DNA of 64,000 nucleotides from assembly GCF_014174495.1 (NCBI RefSeq), contig NZ_JACJHR010000006.1, positions 1-64,000 of the forward strand, read 5' to 3'. The notes below the pieces were generated by a model. The model was not told the DNA's origin. It was given only the letters and a program-made list of their open reading frames with translations, and did not search any database. Below are positions 57,343 through 64,000 of the stretch, piece after piece. Each line of letters begins with the position of its first letter. Position 1 is the stretch's first letter. Made by a program: the position numbers and the translations under genes. The stretch comes from Amycolatopsis echigonensis. Lineage in GTDB: Bacteria > Actinomycetota > Actinomycetes > Mycobacteriales > Pseudonocardiaceae.

Positions 57343-59667
57343 TCAGGCGGACCGCAGCAGGTCGCGGATCCGGCTCGGGGACAGCGGGCCGCGGCGGATC
57401 ACCACGCCGTGCGGGCGCAGGGCGTCTTCGACCGCGTTCGCGAGCACGGCCTGCGGTGCGATCGCGCCGCCTTCGCCCAGGCCCTTCACCCCGAGGTCGT
57501 TCATCGGACTGGGGGAGTGGAGTTCGTCGAGGTCCAGGTCGGGAATCTCGGACGACGTCGGAACCAGGTAGTCGAGGTAGGTCGCGGTGCGGGGCTGGCC
57601 GTCCGGTCCGTAGATCATCTCTTCGTACAGGGCGCCGCCGATGCCTTGGGCGACGCCGCCGGTCAGCTGGCCCTCGGCGATCGCCGGGTTGACGATGGCG
57701 CCCGCGTCGTGGACGACGACGTACTTCCGGATCTCCACCTCGCCGGTCCGTTCGTCCACCTCGACCAGGACCGCGTGCGCGCCGCTCGCGACGGCGAAGC
57801 CCGGCGGGCGGAAGTGGACGGTCTCGGACAGTTCGGCGGGACCGTCTCCGAGCAGCGGTGCCCCGGCGGCCAGTTCCGCGAGAGTCAGCGACGGGCCGGC
57901 GGGAGTGCCTCGCACGGTGAACACCCCGTCGGCCAGGTCGAGGTCGGCCACGGCCACCTCGAGCCGCTGGGCCGCGGCGGCCAATGCCTTGTCCCGCACG
58001 AGCTTTCCGGCTCGATGGGTGGCGTTGCCGGCATTCACGAGCGCCCGGCTGGCGATGGTGCCGACCCCGAACGGCGTCGCCGCCGTGTCGCCGCCGACGA
58101 CGTCGATCAGGCCGGGCGGCACGCCGAGCGCGTCCGCGGCGATCTGGGCCATCGACGTGCGATGGCCCTGGCCCTGCGACGGCGTGCCGATCGCCGGCTT
58201 GACCCGTCCGGCGGGCGTGACCTCGATCCGTGCGGTTTCAAACGGCCCGAGCCCGGTGGCCTCGATGTACATCGCGAACCCGACGCCGACGCGTTTCCCG
58301 CCGGCCGCGCCGCGCTGGCGTGCCCGGACGGCGGGCAGATCGATCTTCGCGACAGCGCGCCGCAGCAGTTCGGGAAAATCGCCGGAGTCGTAGATCTGTG
58401 GTGCGCCGGACCGGTCGACCAGCCCGGTCCGGTACGGCATTTCGCCGGGCTGCACGAGGTTTCGCGCGCGGAGTTCAGCGGGTTCGAGGCCGAGCGCGAC
58501 GGCGAGCCGGTCCATCGCGCGTTCCATCGCGAACACCGCCTCCGGCCGCCCCGCACCCCGGTAGGGGGTCGAGAACGTCGTGTTCGTCAGCACGCCGGCG
58601 ACGTCGAGGTCGACGGCGGGCACCCGGTACGGGCCGAGCAGGTGGCACAGCGAGTTGTACGGCACGACCAGGCCGGTCATGTTGTAAGCGCCGAAGTTGA
58701 CGGTGATCTTGTCGCGCACGGCCAGCAGTCGCCCGTCCGCGTCGGCGGCGAGTTCGATGCGGTGGATCTGCTCGCGGGCGTGCGACGACGCGGTCAGGTT
58801 CTCGTTGCGGTCCTCGCGCCAGCGGACCGCCCGGCCGAGCCGCCGTGCGGCATGCGGGACGATCAGCTCTTCGACGTATAAGATTCCCTTCTGCCCGAAG
58901 CCGCCGCCGACGTCCACGGCGAGAACGCGCACGTCTTGCGGGTCCAGTCCGAGCGTCCGTGCGATCGAATCGCGCAGCCGGTGCGGCGTCTGCGTGCCCG
59001 ACCAGACGGTCAGTTCGCCCCGGTACGGATCGACGTGTGCGGCGACGGCGCGGGTTTCGATCGGCGACGCGACGTACCGGTGGGCATGGAACTCCTCGCG
59101 GATCACGGTGTGCGCGTCGCGGAACGCGGCGCCGGGATCGCCGACGCGGGTCGTGGCCGCGACCGCGACGTTGTCCGGGAGTTCGTCGTGAATCCTTGGC
59201 GCGTCCGGTTTTCGGGCCTCGTCCGGGTCGACCACGACGGGCAGCGGCTCGTACCGCACGGCGATCAGTTCGAGCGCGTCCTCGGCGAGGTATCGGTTCT
59301 CGGCGAACACGACGGCCACCGGCTGGCCGACGTACGCGACTTTTTCGGCGGCGAGCAACGGCATCGGCGTCATCCGCACGAGCGGGTCGACCAGGTCGGC
59401 CAGGCCGGGCGGCGTGCGCAGTTCTTCCCGGTTGAGCAACGGCGCGAGGCCGGCCAGATCGTCGCCGGTCCAGACCGCTGCGACGCCGGGCGCGGACAGC
59501 GCTGCCGACACGTCGACGGAAACGATCCGCGCGTGTGCTTCGGGGCTGCGCAGGAACGCCGCCTCCAGCGCGTTCGGCAGTTCGAGGTCGTCGACGTAGC
59601 GGCCTTGTCCGCGCAGCAGCCGATCGTCCTCGACGCGGGGCAGCGAACGGCCGATCCAGTTCGCCAT
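57343..59667 (-). CDS. coxL: Molybdenum hydroxylase large subunit (CoxL-like, form II)
   Basis: A 774-residue molybdopterin-binding subunit of the xanthine oxidase family. It starts at ATG 59667. The active-site loop is YRGAGR (Tyr369 to Arg374), the form II/BMS sequence, not the AYxCSFR of proven CO dehydrogenases. The catalytic glutamate is Glu732 in GLGEGG. The N-terminal IGRSLPRVEDDRLLRGQGRY is normal. The natural substrate is probably an aldehyde, a heteroaromatic or another carbonyl rather than CO. It works with the FAD and 2Fe-2S subunits in the same operon. Confidence 0.9.
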   Translation of the reverse strand: MANWIGRSLPRVEDDRLLRGQGRYVDDLELPNALEAAFLRSPEAHARIVSVDVSAALSAPGVAAVWTGDDLAGLAPLLNREELRTPPGLADLVDPLVRMTPMPLLAAEKVAYVGQPVAVVFAENRYLAEDALELIAVRYEPLPVVVDPDEARKPDAPRIHDELPDNVAVAATTRVGDPGAAFRDAHTVIREEFHAHRYVASPIETRAVAAHVDPYRGELTVWSGTQTPHRLRDSIARTLGLDPQDVRVLAVDVGGGFGQKGILYVEELIVPHAARRLGRAVRWREDRNENLTASSHAREQIHRIELAADADGRLLAVRDKITVNFGAYNMTGLVVPYNSLCHLLGPYRVPAVDLDVAGVLTNTTFSTPYRGAGRPEAVFAMERAMDRLAVALGLEPAELRARNLVQPGEMPYRTGLVDRSGAPQIYDSGDFPELLRRAVAKIDLPAVRARQRGAAGGKRVGVGFAMYIEATGLGPFETARIEVTPAGRVKPAIGTPSQGQGHRTSMAQIAADALGVPPGLIDVVGGDTAATPFGVGTIASRALVNAGNATHRAGKLVRDKALAAAAQRLEVAVADLDLADGVFTVRGTPAGPSLTLAELAAGAPLLGDGPAELSETVHFRPPGFAVASGAHAVLVEVDERTGEVEIRKYVVVHDAGAIVNPAIAEGQLTGGVAQGIGGALYEEMIYGPDGQPRTATYLDYLVPTSSEIPDLDLDELHSPSPMNDLGVKGLGEGGAIAPQAVLANAVEDALRPHGVVIRRGPLSPSRIRDLLRSA

Positions 59668-60182
59668 CGCGGGGACTCCTCTCCGAACCGCGCGTCGAGG
59701 GCTTCCGTGACCGCGCGCCGGATGTTGCGGTAGCCGGTGCAACGGCACAGATGCCCGCTGAGCGCGTCGGCGACCTCCTTTGCGGACGGACGGGTGCCGG
59801 CCTCGGTCAACGCGGTCGTGGTCATGAGGAAACCCGGTGTGCAGTAGCCGCACTGCATTCCATGGCGTTCGTGGAAGGCCTGCTGGACCGGGGCGAGCGG
59901 GCCGTCGTCGGACGCGAGACTTTCGACGGTGCGGATGTCCGCGCCTTCGCATTGCACGGCGAAAGTGAGGCAGGAGCGCACAGGCGCACCGTCGACGAGG
60001 ACGGTGCACGAGCCGCAGACGCCGTGTTCGCATCCGGCGTGGGTGCCCGTCAGGCGCAGCCGGTCGCGGAGGAAGTCCGACAGCAGGAGCCGTGATTCCA
60101 CTTGCGCCGCAATGGGTTTTCCGTTGACCGTCAGTGTGACGGAGTGCCAGGCCGAAGGCTCGGCCAGAGGTGGAGTGTTCAT
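59370..60182 (-). CDS. coxS: Molybdenum hydroxylase [2Fe-2S] small subunit, no stop before coxL
   Basis: The electron-transfer subunit, starting at ATG 60182. The plant-type cluster is held by Cys51, Cys56, Cys59 and Cys71, and the second by Cys111, Cys114, Cys146 and Cys148 (HLCRCTGYRN). The family normally ends near residue 165-170, here ARFGEESPR. But the next codon is TGG, not a stop, and the frame runs on for 99 further residues, antiparallel in character to nothing known, across the first 298 nt of coxL to 59370. The extension is arginine- and serine-rich and has no family similarity. Either the stop was lost, an error is present, or a true long overlap exists. Confidence 0.85.
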   Translation of the reverse strand: MNTPPLAEPSAWHSVTLTVNGKPIAAQVESRLLLSDFLRDRLRLTGTHAGCEHGVCGSCTVLVDGAPVRSCLTFAVQCEGADIRTVESLASDDGPLAPVQQAFHERHGMQCGYCTPGFLMTTTALTEAGTRPSAKEVADALSGHLCRCTGYRNIRRAVTEALDARFGEESPRWRTGSAVRCPASRTIGCCADKAATSTTSNCRTRWRRRSCAAPKHTRGSFPSTCRQRCPRPASQRSGPATIWPASRRCSTGKNCARRPAWPTWSTRSCG

Positions 60183-61045
60183 CGGGTGCGCTCCCAGGCG
60201 GTCGTGACGGCGCGGGTCAGGAGATGGGCGGCGGCTTCGCGGCGATAGTCGGCGCTCGCGTGGACATCGCCGGGTGGATTCAGGTGCTCGCGCACGGCTG
60301 CCGCGGCGTCGGCGAGCGTGCCGGCATCGAGCCGGGCACCGGTCAGGACGGTTTCGGCGGGCGGGAAGCGCACCGGGGTGGCTCCGGCTCCGCAGAAGAC
60401 GATCCGGACTGCCGAGGCGATGTCCGCGGTCCGGTCGAGCACGACGCACACGCCGACGGTGGCGAAATCCCCGTGCCGCCGTGTGAGCTCCTCGAACGCC
60501 CAGCCCCGTCCGGGCGACTGCGCGGGAAAGACGACCTCGGTGAGCAGTTCGTCGTCGGCGAGGGCGGTCTCGAAGGTGGCGACGAAGAACTCGGCCGCGG
60601 GCACCGTGCGGGTCCCGGCCGGTCCGGCGAGGACGAACCGGGCGTCGAGCGCGGTCGCGGCGGCCGGCAGTTCGGCGGCCGGGTCGTGGTGGGCCAGGCT
60701 GCCGCACACCGTGCCGCGATGGCGGATCTGCGGGTGTCCGATGTGGTCGATCGCGGCCGCGAGCAACGGCCAGCCGGTGCGCAGCTCCGGGTCGGCAGCG
60801 GCGGTCGCCTGCCGGACCGCGGCACCGATCCGCAGCTCGCCGCCGGGTCCGACGCGGTGCTCGCCGAGGCCGGGAATCCGGGTGATGTCGACCAGCAGTT
60901 CGGGGCGGGCCAGCCGCATCGACAGCATCGGGACCAGGGATTGGCCGCCGGCCAGCACCTTGGCCTCGCGGACGTCGCCGGAGATCAGGGCAATGGCCTC
61001 CGCGACGGTGTCCGGGGCGACGTAGTCGAAGGGGCTCGGTTTCAC
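60179..61045 (-). CDS. coxM: Molybdenum hydroxylase FAD-binding medium subunit
   Basis: A 288-residue FAD protein starting at GTG 61045 behind GAGAGG. The FAD-binding motifs are AKVLAGGQSLVPMLSMRLA and, further on, HRGTVCGSLAHHDPAAE. The CO-dehydrogenase-type C-terminal domain follows. Its stop overlaps the coxS start by 4 nt. It is the first gene of the operon coxM-coxS-coxL-coxG and passes electrons from the iron-sulfur clusters to the acceptor. Confidence 0.92.
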   Translation of the reverse strand: MKPSPFDYVAPDTVAEAIALISGDVREAKVLAGGQSLVPMLSMRLARPELLVDITRIPGLGEHRVGPGGELRIGAAVRQATAAADPELRTGWPLLAAAIDHIGHPQIRHRGTVCGSLAHHDPAAELPAAATALDARFVLAGPAGTRTVPAAEFFVATFETALADDELLTEVVFPAQSPGRGWAFEELTRRHGDFATVGVCVVLDRTADIASAVRIVFCGAGATPVRFPPAETVLTGARLDAGTLADAAAAVREHLNPPGDVHASADYRREAAAHLLTRAVTTAWERTR

Positions 61046-61060
61046 GCTGACCCTCTCATC

Positions 61061-61081
61061 CCTAAGTGATTGAGTCCTAAG
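61061..61081. promoter_or_regulatory. Direct repeat CCTAAG in the coxM promoter
   Basis: Two copies of CCTAAG (61061-61066 and 61076-61081) lie 15 bp apart, just upstream of the coxM start. They overlap the expected promoter and could be a regulator site for the divergent fusion regulator. Confidence 0.45.
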
Positions 61082-61209
61082 ATAGTTACACCGAAGGTTC
61101 CGCTTGGCAAGGGTCCGTCTGCTGTGGCGGGCGAGCAAGATTCGTTGCTTTGCTCGGGAAATGCCGGTCTACCGGCATGGTTGGCTCAGCGGTATGGCCG
61201 TACTCAGTT

Positions 61210-61223
61210 TGAACGGATGTTCA
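61210..61223. promoter_or_regulatory. Inverted repeat TGAAC-N4-GTTCA upstream of the fusion regulator
   Basis: A 5-bp-arm palindrome (61210-61223), followed by the -10-like TAGGAT (61228-61233) 7 nt upstream of the ATG at 61241, which fits a leaderless mRNA. Likely an autoregulatory TetR- or MarR-type operator. Confidence 0.55.
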
Positions 61224-61240
61224 GAGTTAGGATGACCGGC

Positions 61241-62356
61241 ATGAGCACCGAGGAGGTCCTGCCGCCCGCCGGGCGCGGCCGGGCCCAGGATCCCGCGGGA
61301 AACCGGCGTGCCGTCCTGGACGCCGCCCGCCGATTGTTCGCCGCGCGCGGGTACGAGGCCGCCACCTTGCGCGAGATCGCGGTCGAAGCAGGCGTGACGG
61401 CGGGGTCGGTGCTCGCGTACTTCGGGTCGAAGGACGGGCTGTTCCGTGCGGTCGTCGGCGGCGGCACGGGGATCGCCGTCGACATCGTCGGCGCAGCCGC
61501 GGACGGTCCGGCGCACCTGCCCCGCGCGCTGGCCGAGGCTTATCTGCAACGGTGGGACCACACGCCGGCGGAGCACCCGTGGGTCGCGCTGATCCGCTCG
61601 GCAGTCACGCACGCGCCCAGCGCCGAACGGCTGCGCGCCATCCTCGACGACCAGGTCACCGTGCCCTTGGCGGCCTTGCTTACGGGGGTGCCCGATGCGC
61701 GCGAGCGGATCGCGGTCGTGCGCAGCGTGCTGTTCGGGGTGGTGATGGAGCGGTATCTGTTCGCGCACGAACCCGCGCGCTCGGTGCCGAGCGAGGTGTT
61801 CGCTCCGTACTTCGCCGAGGCGCTGTCGGCGGCGCTGGACCGCGCGCACGCCCCGGCAGCGGACGCCGTCGACCACATCCTGGCGGAGTGGCGGAGCGAA
61901 TCGCCCGGTCTGGACGTGTCCGCGTCGGCGGTTTTCGGGCGGCTGCACCGGTGTTCGGTCCTCTACCGCGCGTCGGTGAGCCGGATCGTCGAGGAGCACG
62001 GGATCAACCTCGCGGCGTTCGACGTGCTGACCGGCCTGCGCCGCGCGGGCGCCCCGTACCGCCGCACCGTCGGCGAGATCGCCGAATCGGCGCTGGTCAG
62101 CCCGAGCGGAGTGACCCAGCGCGCCGACCGGCTGGAACGGGCGGGCCTGATCGTGCGCGAACGGATCGACCAGGACCGCCGGATCGTCCACCTCCGGCTG
62201 ACCGAAAGCGGCCTCGACCTCGTCGACCGCGTGGCGAACGCGCATTTCCCCCGGGAGAACGAACTCCTGGGCGAGATGGAGCCGGGCGAGCGGGCGGCAT
62301 TGGCCAGGCTGCTGGGAACGCTGGAGAAATCCTTGTCCGCGGCCGGTGCGGAGTAA
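61241..62356 (+). CDS. TetR-MarR fusion transcriptional regulator
   Basis: A 371-residue protein made of two regulators in one frame. Residues about 20-200 are a complete TetR protein: NRRAVLDAARRLFAARGYEA, ATLREIAVEAGVTAGSVLAYF, then a ligand domain. From about residue 208 a complete MarR protein follows (DAVDHILAEWRSESPGLDV, TVGEIAESALVSPSGVTQRA, DRLERAGLIVRERIDQDR). No stop, frameshift or ribosome site lies between. ATG 61241 is the start that fits the -10 element; earlier in-frame ATGs are at 61217 and 61232. It is divergent from the Mo-hydroxylase operon and is its probable regulator. Confidence 0.85.
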   Translation: MSTEEVLPPAGRGRAQDPAGNRRAVLDAARRLFAARGYEAATLREIAVEAGVTAGSVLAYFGSKDGLFRAVVGGGTGIAVDIVGAAADGPAHLPRALAEAYLQRWDHTPAEHPWVALIRSAVTHAPSAERLRAILDDQVTVPLAALLTGVPDARERIAVVRSVLFGVVMERYLFAHEPARSVPSEVFAPYFAEALSAALDRAHAPAADAVDHILAEWRSESPGLDVSASAVFGRLHRCSVLYRASVSRIVEEHGINLAAFDVLTGLRRAGAPYRRTVGEIAESALVSPSGVTQRADRLERAGLIVRERIDQDRRIVHLRLTESGLDLVDRVANAHFPRENELLGEMEPGERAALARLLGTLEKSLSAAGAE

Positions 62357-62539
62357 CGGCGGGGCCGCGGGGGATCAACGCGGCCGGGCTTCGCGGTCCT
62401 GGTTTCCACCGGTGGCGAAGCAGACCTGTCGCTCGGAGAGATCTGCCTGGCGACGGTCGACGACCCGGAGGTCACTTCCTACGCGCAGCACACTCGACAT
62501 CGACGCAATGTACGCGCAACCCGAACTGAAACAGGAACC

Positions 62540-63016
62540 ATGGCAATCAGCTACGGTCTCGGCCTGTCGACAGACCTCTCAGCCGAACAATTCGCCCGCG
62601 AGACGACCCTTATCGGGCAACGACTGGGGCTTTACCCGCCCGACCTCGAACTCGAGCAGCTGGCCGGTGGCGGAGCGACGACCACACGCAACTCATGGAG
62701 CCGCATCCGGCCCACCCCTCCCGAACCATGGCAGCCTGAGATCACGGAGCTGGGAATCACCACCCGGGTCCGTATGGTAATCCGGCTGGACACAGACGAC
62801 CAGCTACTCGAACAGGAAGACGATTTCATCGCACTGGTCGGGCAAATCCTGGCCAGCCTTCCCGGCGACGCGCTCATGAGCGGCCTCGACGTCCTCTGGC
62901 TCGTCCGAAAGAACGGCGTCATCGACGTCAACCAAGCCGACGACTTCTGGACCCCTGAACGTCTCGCCCTGCTCCCTCAGCCCTGCAATCGACGACCTAT
63001 ACCCTCGAATGACTGA
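62540..63016 (+). CDS. SitI3 family protein (immunity-like), copy 2
   Basis: A 158-residue SitI3-family protein, paralogous to the one at 18710-19183. Both start with a similar beta-strand (ISYGLGLSTDLS), and the last 45 residues are almost the same (LDVLWLVRKNG, FWTPERLALLPQP). A weak AGGA precedes the ATG. On the opposite strand just downstream lies an Rhs-toxin remnant, so this may be the immunity partner of a lost toxin. The region from 62357 has an open frame with protein-like patches (VSTGGEADLSLGEICLATV) but no recognisable gene. Confidence 0.75.
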   Translation: MAISYGLGLSTDLSAEQFARETTLIGQRLGLYPPDLELEQLAGGGATTTRNSWSRIRPTPPEPWQPEITELGITTRVRMVIRLDTDDQLLEQEDDFIALVGQILASLPGDALMSGLDVLWLVRKNGVIDVNQADDFWTPERLALLPQPCNRRPIPSND

Positions 63017-63198
63017 CAATGACGGAGTGCTCTCGCGACGTCGTTCAGGCAGGTCGACGGGCGCAAGTTTCGGACGGACTCAGTGCGGCTCGGGGGCTTC
63101 CGCGACCCATAAACTCAGGGTGGGCGTGTCCGTACGGCGCCGCGAGGGCGGTGAATAGTCCGAGTGTGCGTTAGCCTGCCACGAGCGGCGCGCAGGAG

Positions 63199-63470
63199 TC
63201 AGTGAAGTTTCGTCGGTGGGTGGTCGATACCGTTTTGCTGCGCCCGCTTGTAAGCCTTCTGATCATCAGGCTGGCCCGCGTTCTTGGCGTCGACGGCACC
63301 CTGCTCGTCACTGCTGAGCTTCGCGCCGGACTGCCCGCCGGGCCGCAGAGACCGGAGGGATCGGTGAAGGTCAGCGGGTTCTCCGACGCGTAGCCGCAGG
63401 CAGCTCCGGTCGCATCGACAAGCGGATCGACTGTGAGGTACGGGCGCGTGCGGGTCATTTGATGCCAGTA
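63199..63470 (-). pseudogene. Frameshifted Rhs-repeat toxin C-terminal remnant
   Basis: One frame reads PYLTVDPLVDATGAACGYAS and ENPLTFTDPSGL, the conserved core end of Rhs/YD-repeat polymorphic toxins. After a shift near 63350 the other frame continues GAKLSSDEQGAVDAKNAGQP and QKAYKRAQQNGID, ending at 63199. This looks like the start of a variable toxin tip, cut short. No N-terminal repeats, signal or delivery gene is present. It lies antiparallel to the SitI3 gene at 62540 and next to a LysR gene. Confidence 0.72.
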
Positions 63471-63506
63471 CAGATCTCATGACGCGTCGATTGATACCGT
63501 CAGTGC

Positions 63507-64000
63507 ATGGCTTTCACGCTGGAACAGCTGCGTGGGTTTGTCGCGGTCGCGGACGAGCTGCACTTCGGTCGCGCGGCGGCCAGGCTGAAGATGACCCAGC
63601 CGCCGTTGAGCAGGCAGGTTCAGAAGCTGGAGCGGGCAGTGGGCGCGCAGTTGCTGGTCCGGGACAACCGCCGCGTGGAGTTGACCGCGGCTGGCGAAGT
63701 GTTTCTGCTCGAAGCTCGCAGGCTGCTCTCGCTCGCCGACGCCGCGCCTGATCTGGCCCGCCGGGTGTCTTCGGGATCGACCGGAATGGTGCGCATCGGC
63801 TTCACCGCGGCATCGACCTACGGCACGCTCGGCATGCTGCTGAACCGGCTCAGCGCGGAACTGCCCGAAGTTGACCTCGGCCTCTACGAGATGGTCACCG
63901 GGGAGCAGGTCTCCGCTCTGCGCAACGAAGAGATCGATCTCGGTCTCGCGCGCCCGCCGTTCGACCACAAGACGTTCAGTTCGCACTTGTTGCACCGCGA
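63507..64000 (+). CDS. LysR family transcriptional regulator, 3' partial
   Basis: The first 164 residues of a LysR regulator, running off the window. The helix-turn-helix is complete (LEQLRGFVAVADELHFGRAA, ARLKMTQPPLSRQVQKLERA, VGAQLLVRDNRRVELTAAG), and the substrate-binding domain begins with VRIGFTAASTYGTLG. The start is the ATG at 63507. Upstream is an Rhs remnant. Target and effector cannot be inferred, because its divergent neighbour is decayed. Confidence 0.9.
   Translation, partial: MAFTLEQLRGFVAVADELHFGRAAARLKMTQPPLSRQVQKLERAVGAQLLVRDNRRVELTAAGEVFLLEARRLLSLADAAPDLARRVSSGSTGMVRIGFTAASTYGTLGMLLNRLSAELPEVDLGLYEMVTGEQVSALRNEEIDLGLARPPFDHKTFSSHLLHR

Overview
The window is high-GC DNA with strongly GC-biased third codon positions, gene-dense, rich in one-component regulators (IclR, TetR, GntR, HxlR, PadR, PucR, LysR, LuxR) and in ATGA/GTGA gene overlaps. 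This points to an actinobacterium. The gene content suggests a Pseudonocardiaceae-type soil genus such as Amycolatopsis; that is an inference from content, not from a marker gene. No rRNA, tRNA, IS element or CRISPR array was seen.

Layout. 1-5.1 kb: the end of a nitronate monooxygenase, a frameshifted SnoaL-like gene, a hypothetical membrane-anchored protein and a prolyl oligopeptidase. 5.1-11.3 kb: an amine-catabolism locus made of an IclR regulator overlapping an APC permease, divergent from a second APC permease, a copper amine oxidase and a small membrane protein. 11.5-13.6 kb: a beta-helix protein and a small protein that share an unusual tail motif. 13.9-18.5 kb: a YrhK-like protein, a drug-efflux MFS protein with three C-terminal Ig-like repeats, a cis-CaaD-type tautomerase, and an SDR divergent from an HxlR regulator with two copies of an operator-like palindrome. 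18.7-21.4 kb: a SitI3-family immunity-like gene, then an IclR regulator with pobA. 22-25.6 kb: a GntR-controlled aldolase/MFS/amidase operon.

25.7-33.7 kb: two membrane proteins, a DUF1800/DUF1501 pair, a two-component system, a decayed ligD fragment and a TetR gene. 33.8-40.9 kb: three SDR genes and TetR/PadR units, each with a clear inverted repeat in its promoter. 41-45.6 kb: glutamate decarboxylase preceded by a frameshifted glutamine amidotransferase, small unknowns and a LuxR regulator. 46-56.3 kb: one tightly packed unit dnaK-grpE-cbpA-cbpM-clpB-pucR-(unknown)-dyp-zwf, joining chaperones, a heme peroxidase and an NADPH source. 56.5-62.4 kb: an aldehyde dehydrogenase scrap, then a molybdenum hydroxylase operon (coxM-coxS-coxL-coxG) divergent from an unusual TetR-MarR fusion regulator. 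62.5-64 kb: a second SitI3 paralogue, a frameshifted Rhs-toxin remnant and the start of a LysR gene.

The most interesting items are the nine-gene stress unit, the TetR-MarR fusion facing the Mo-hydroxylase operon (whose coxS has no stop before the next gene), the SitI3 paralogues with an Rhs toxin scrap, the beta-helix pair with shared tail, and the 39-bp near-perfect symmetric promoter between an SDR and a TetR gene. Several gaps hold decayed genes (TetR, ligD, aldehyde dehydrogenase, rhs), so the region appears to be losing and gaining accessory genes.
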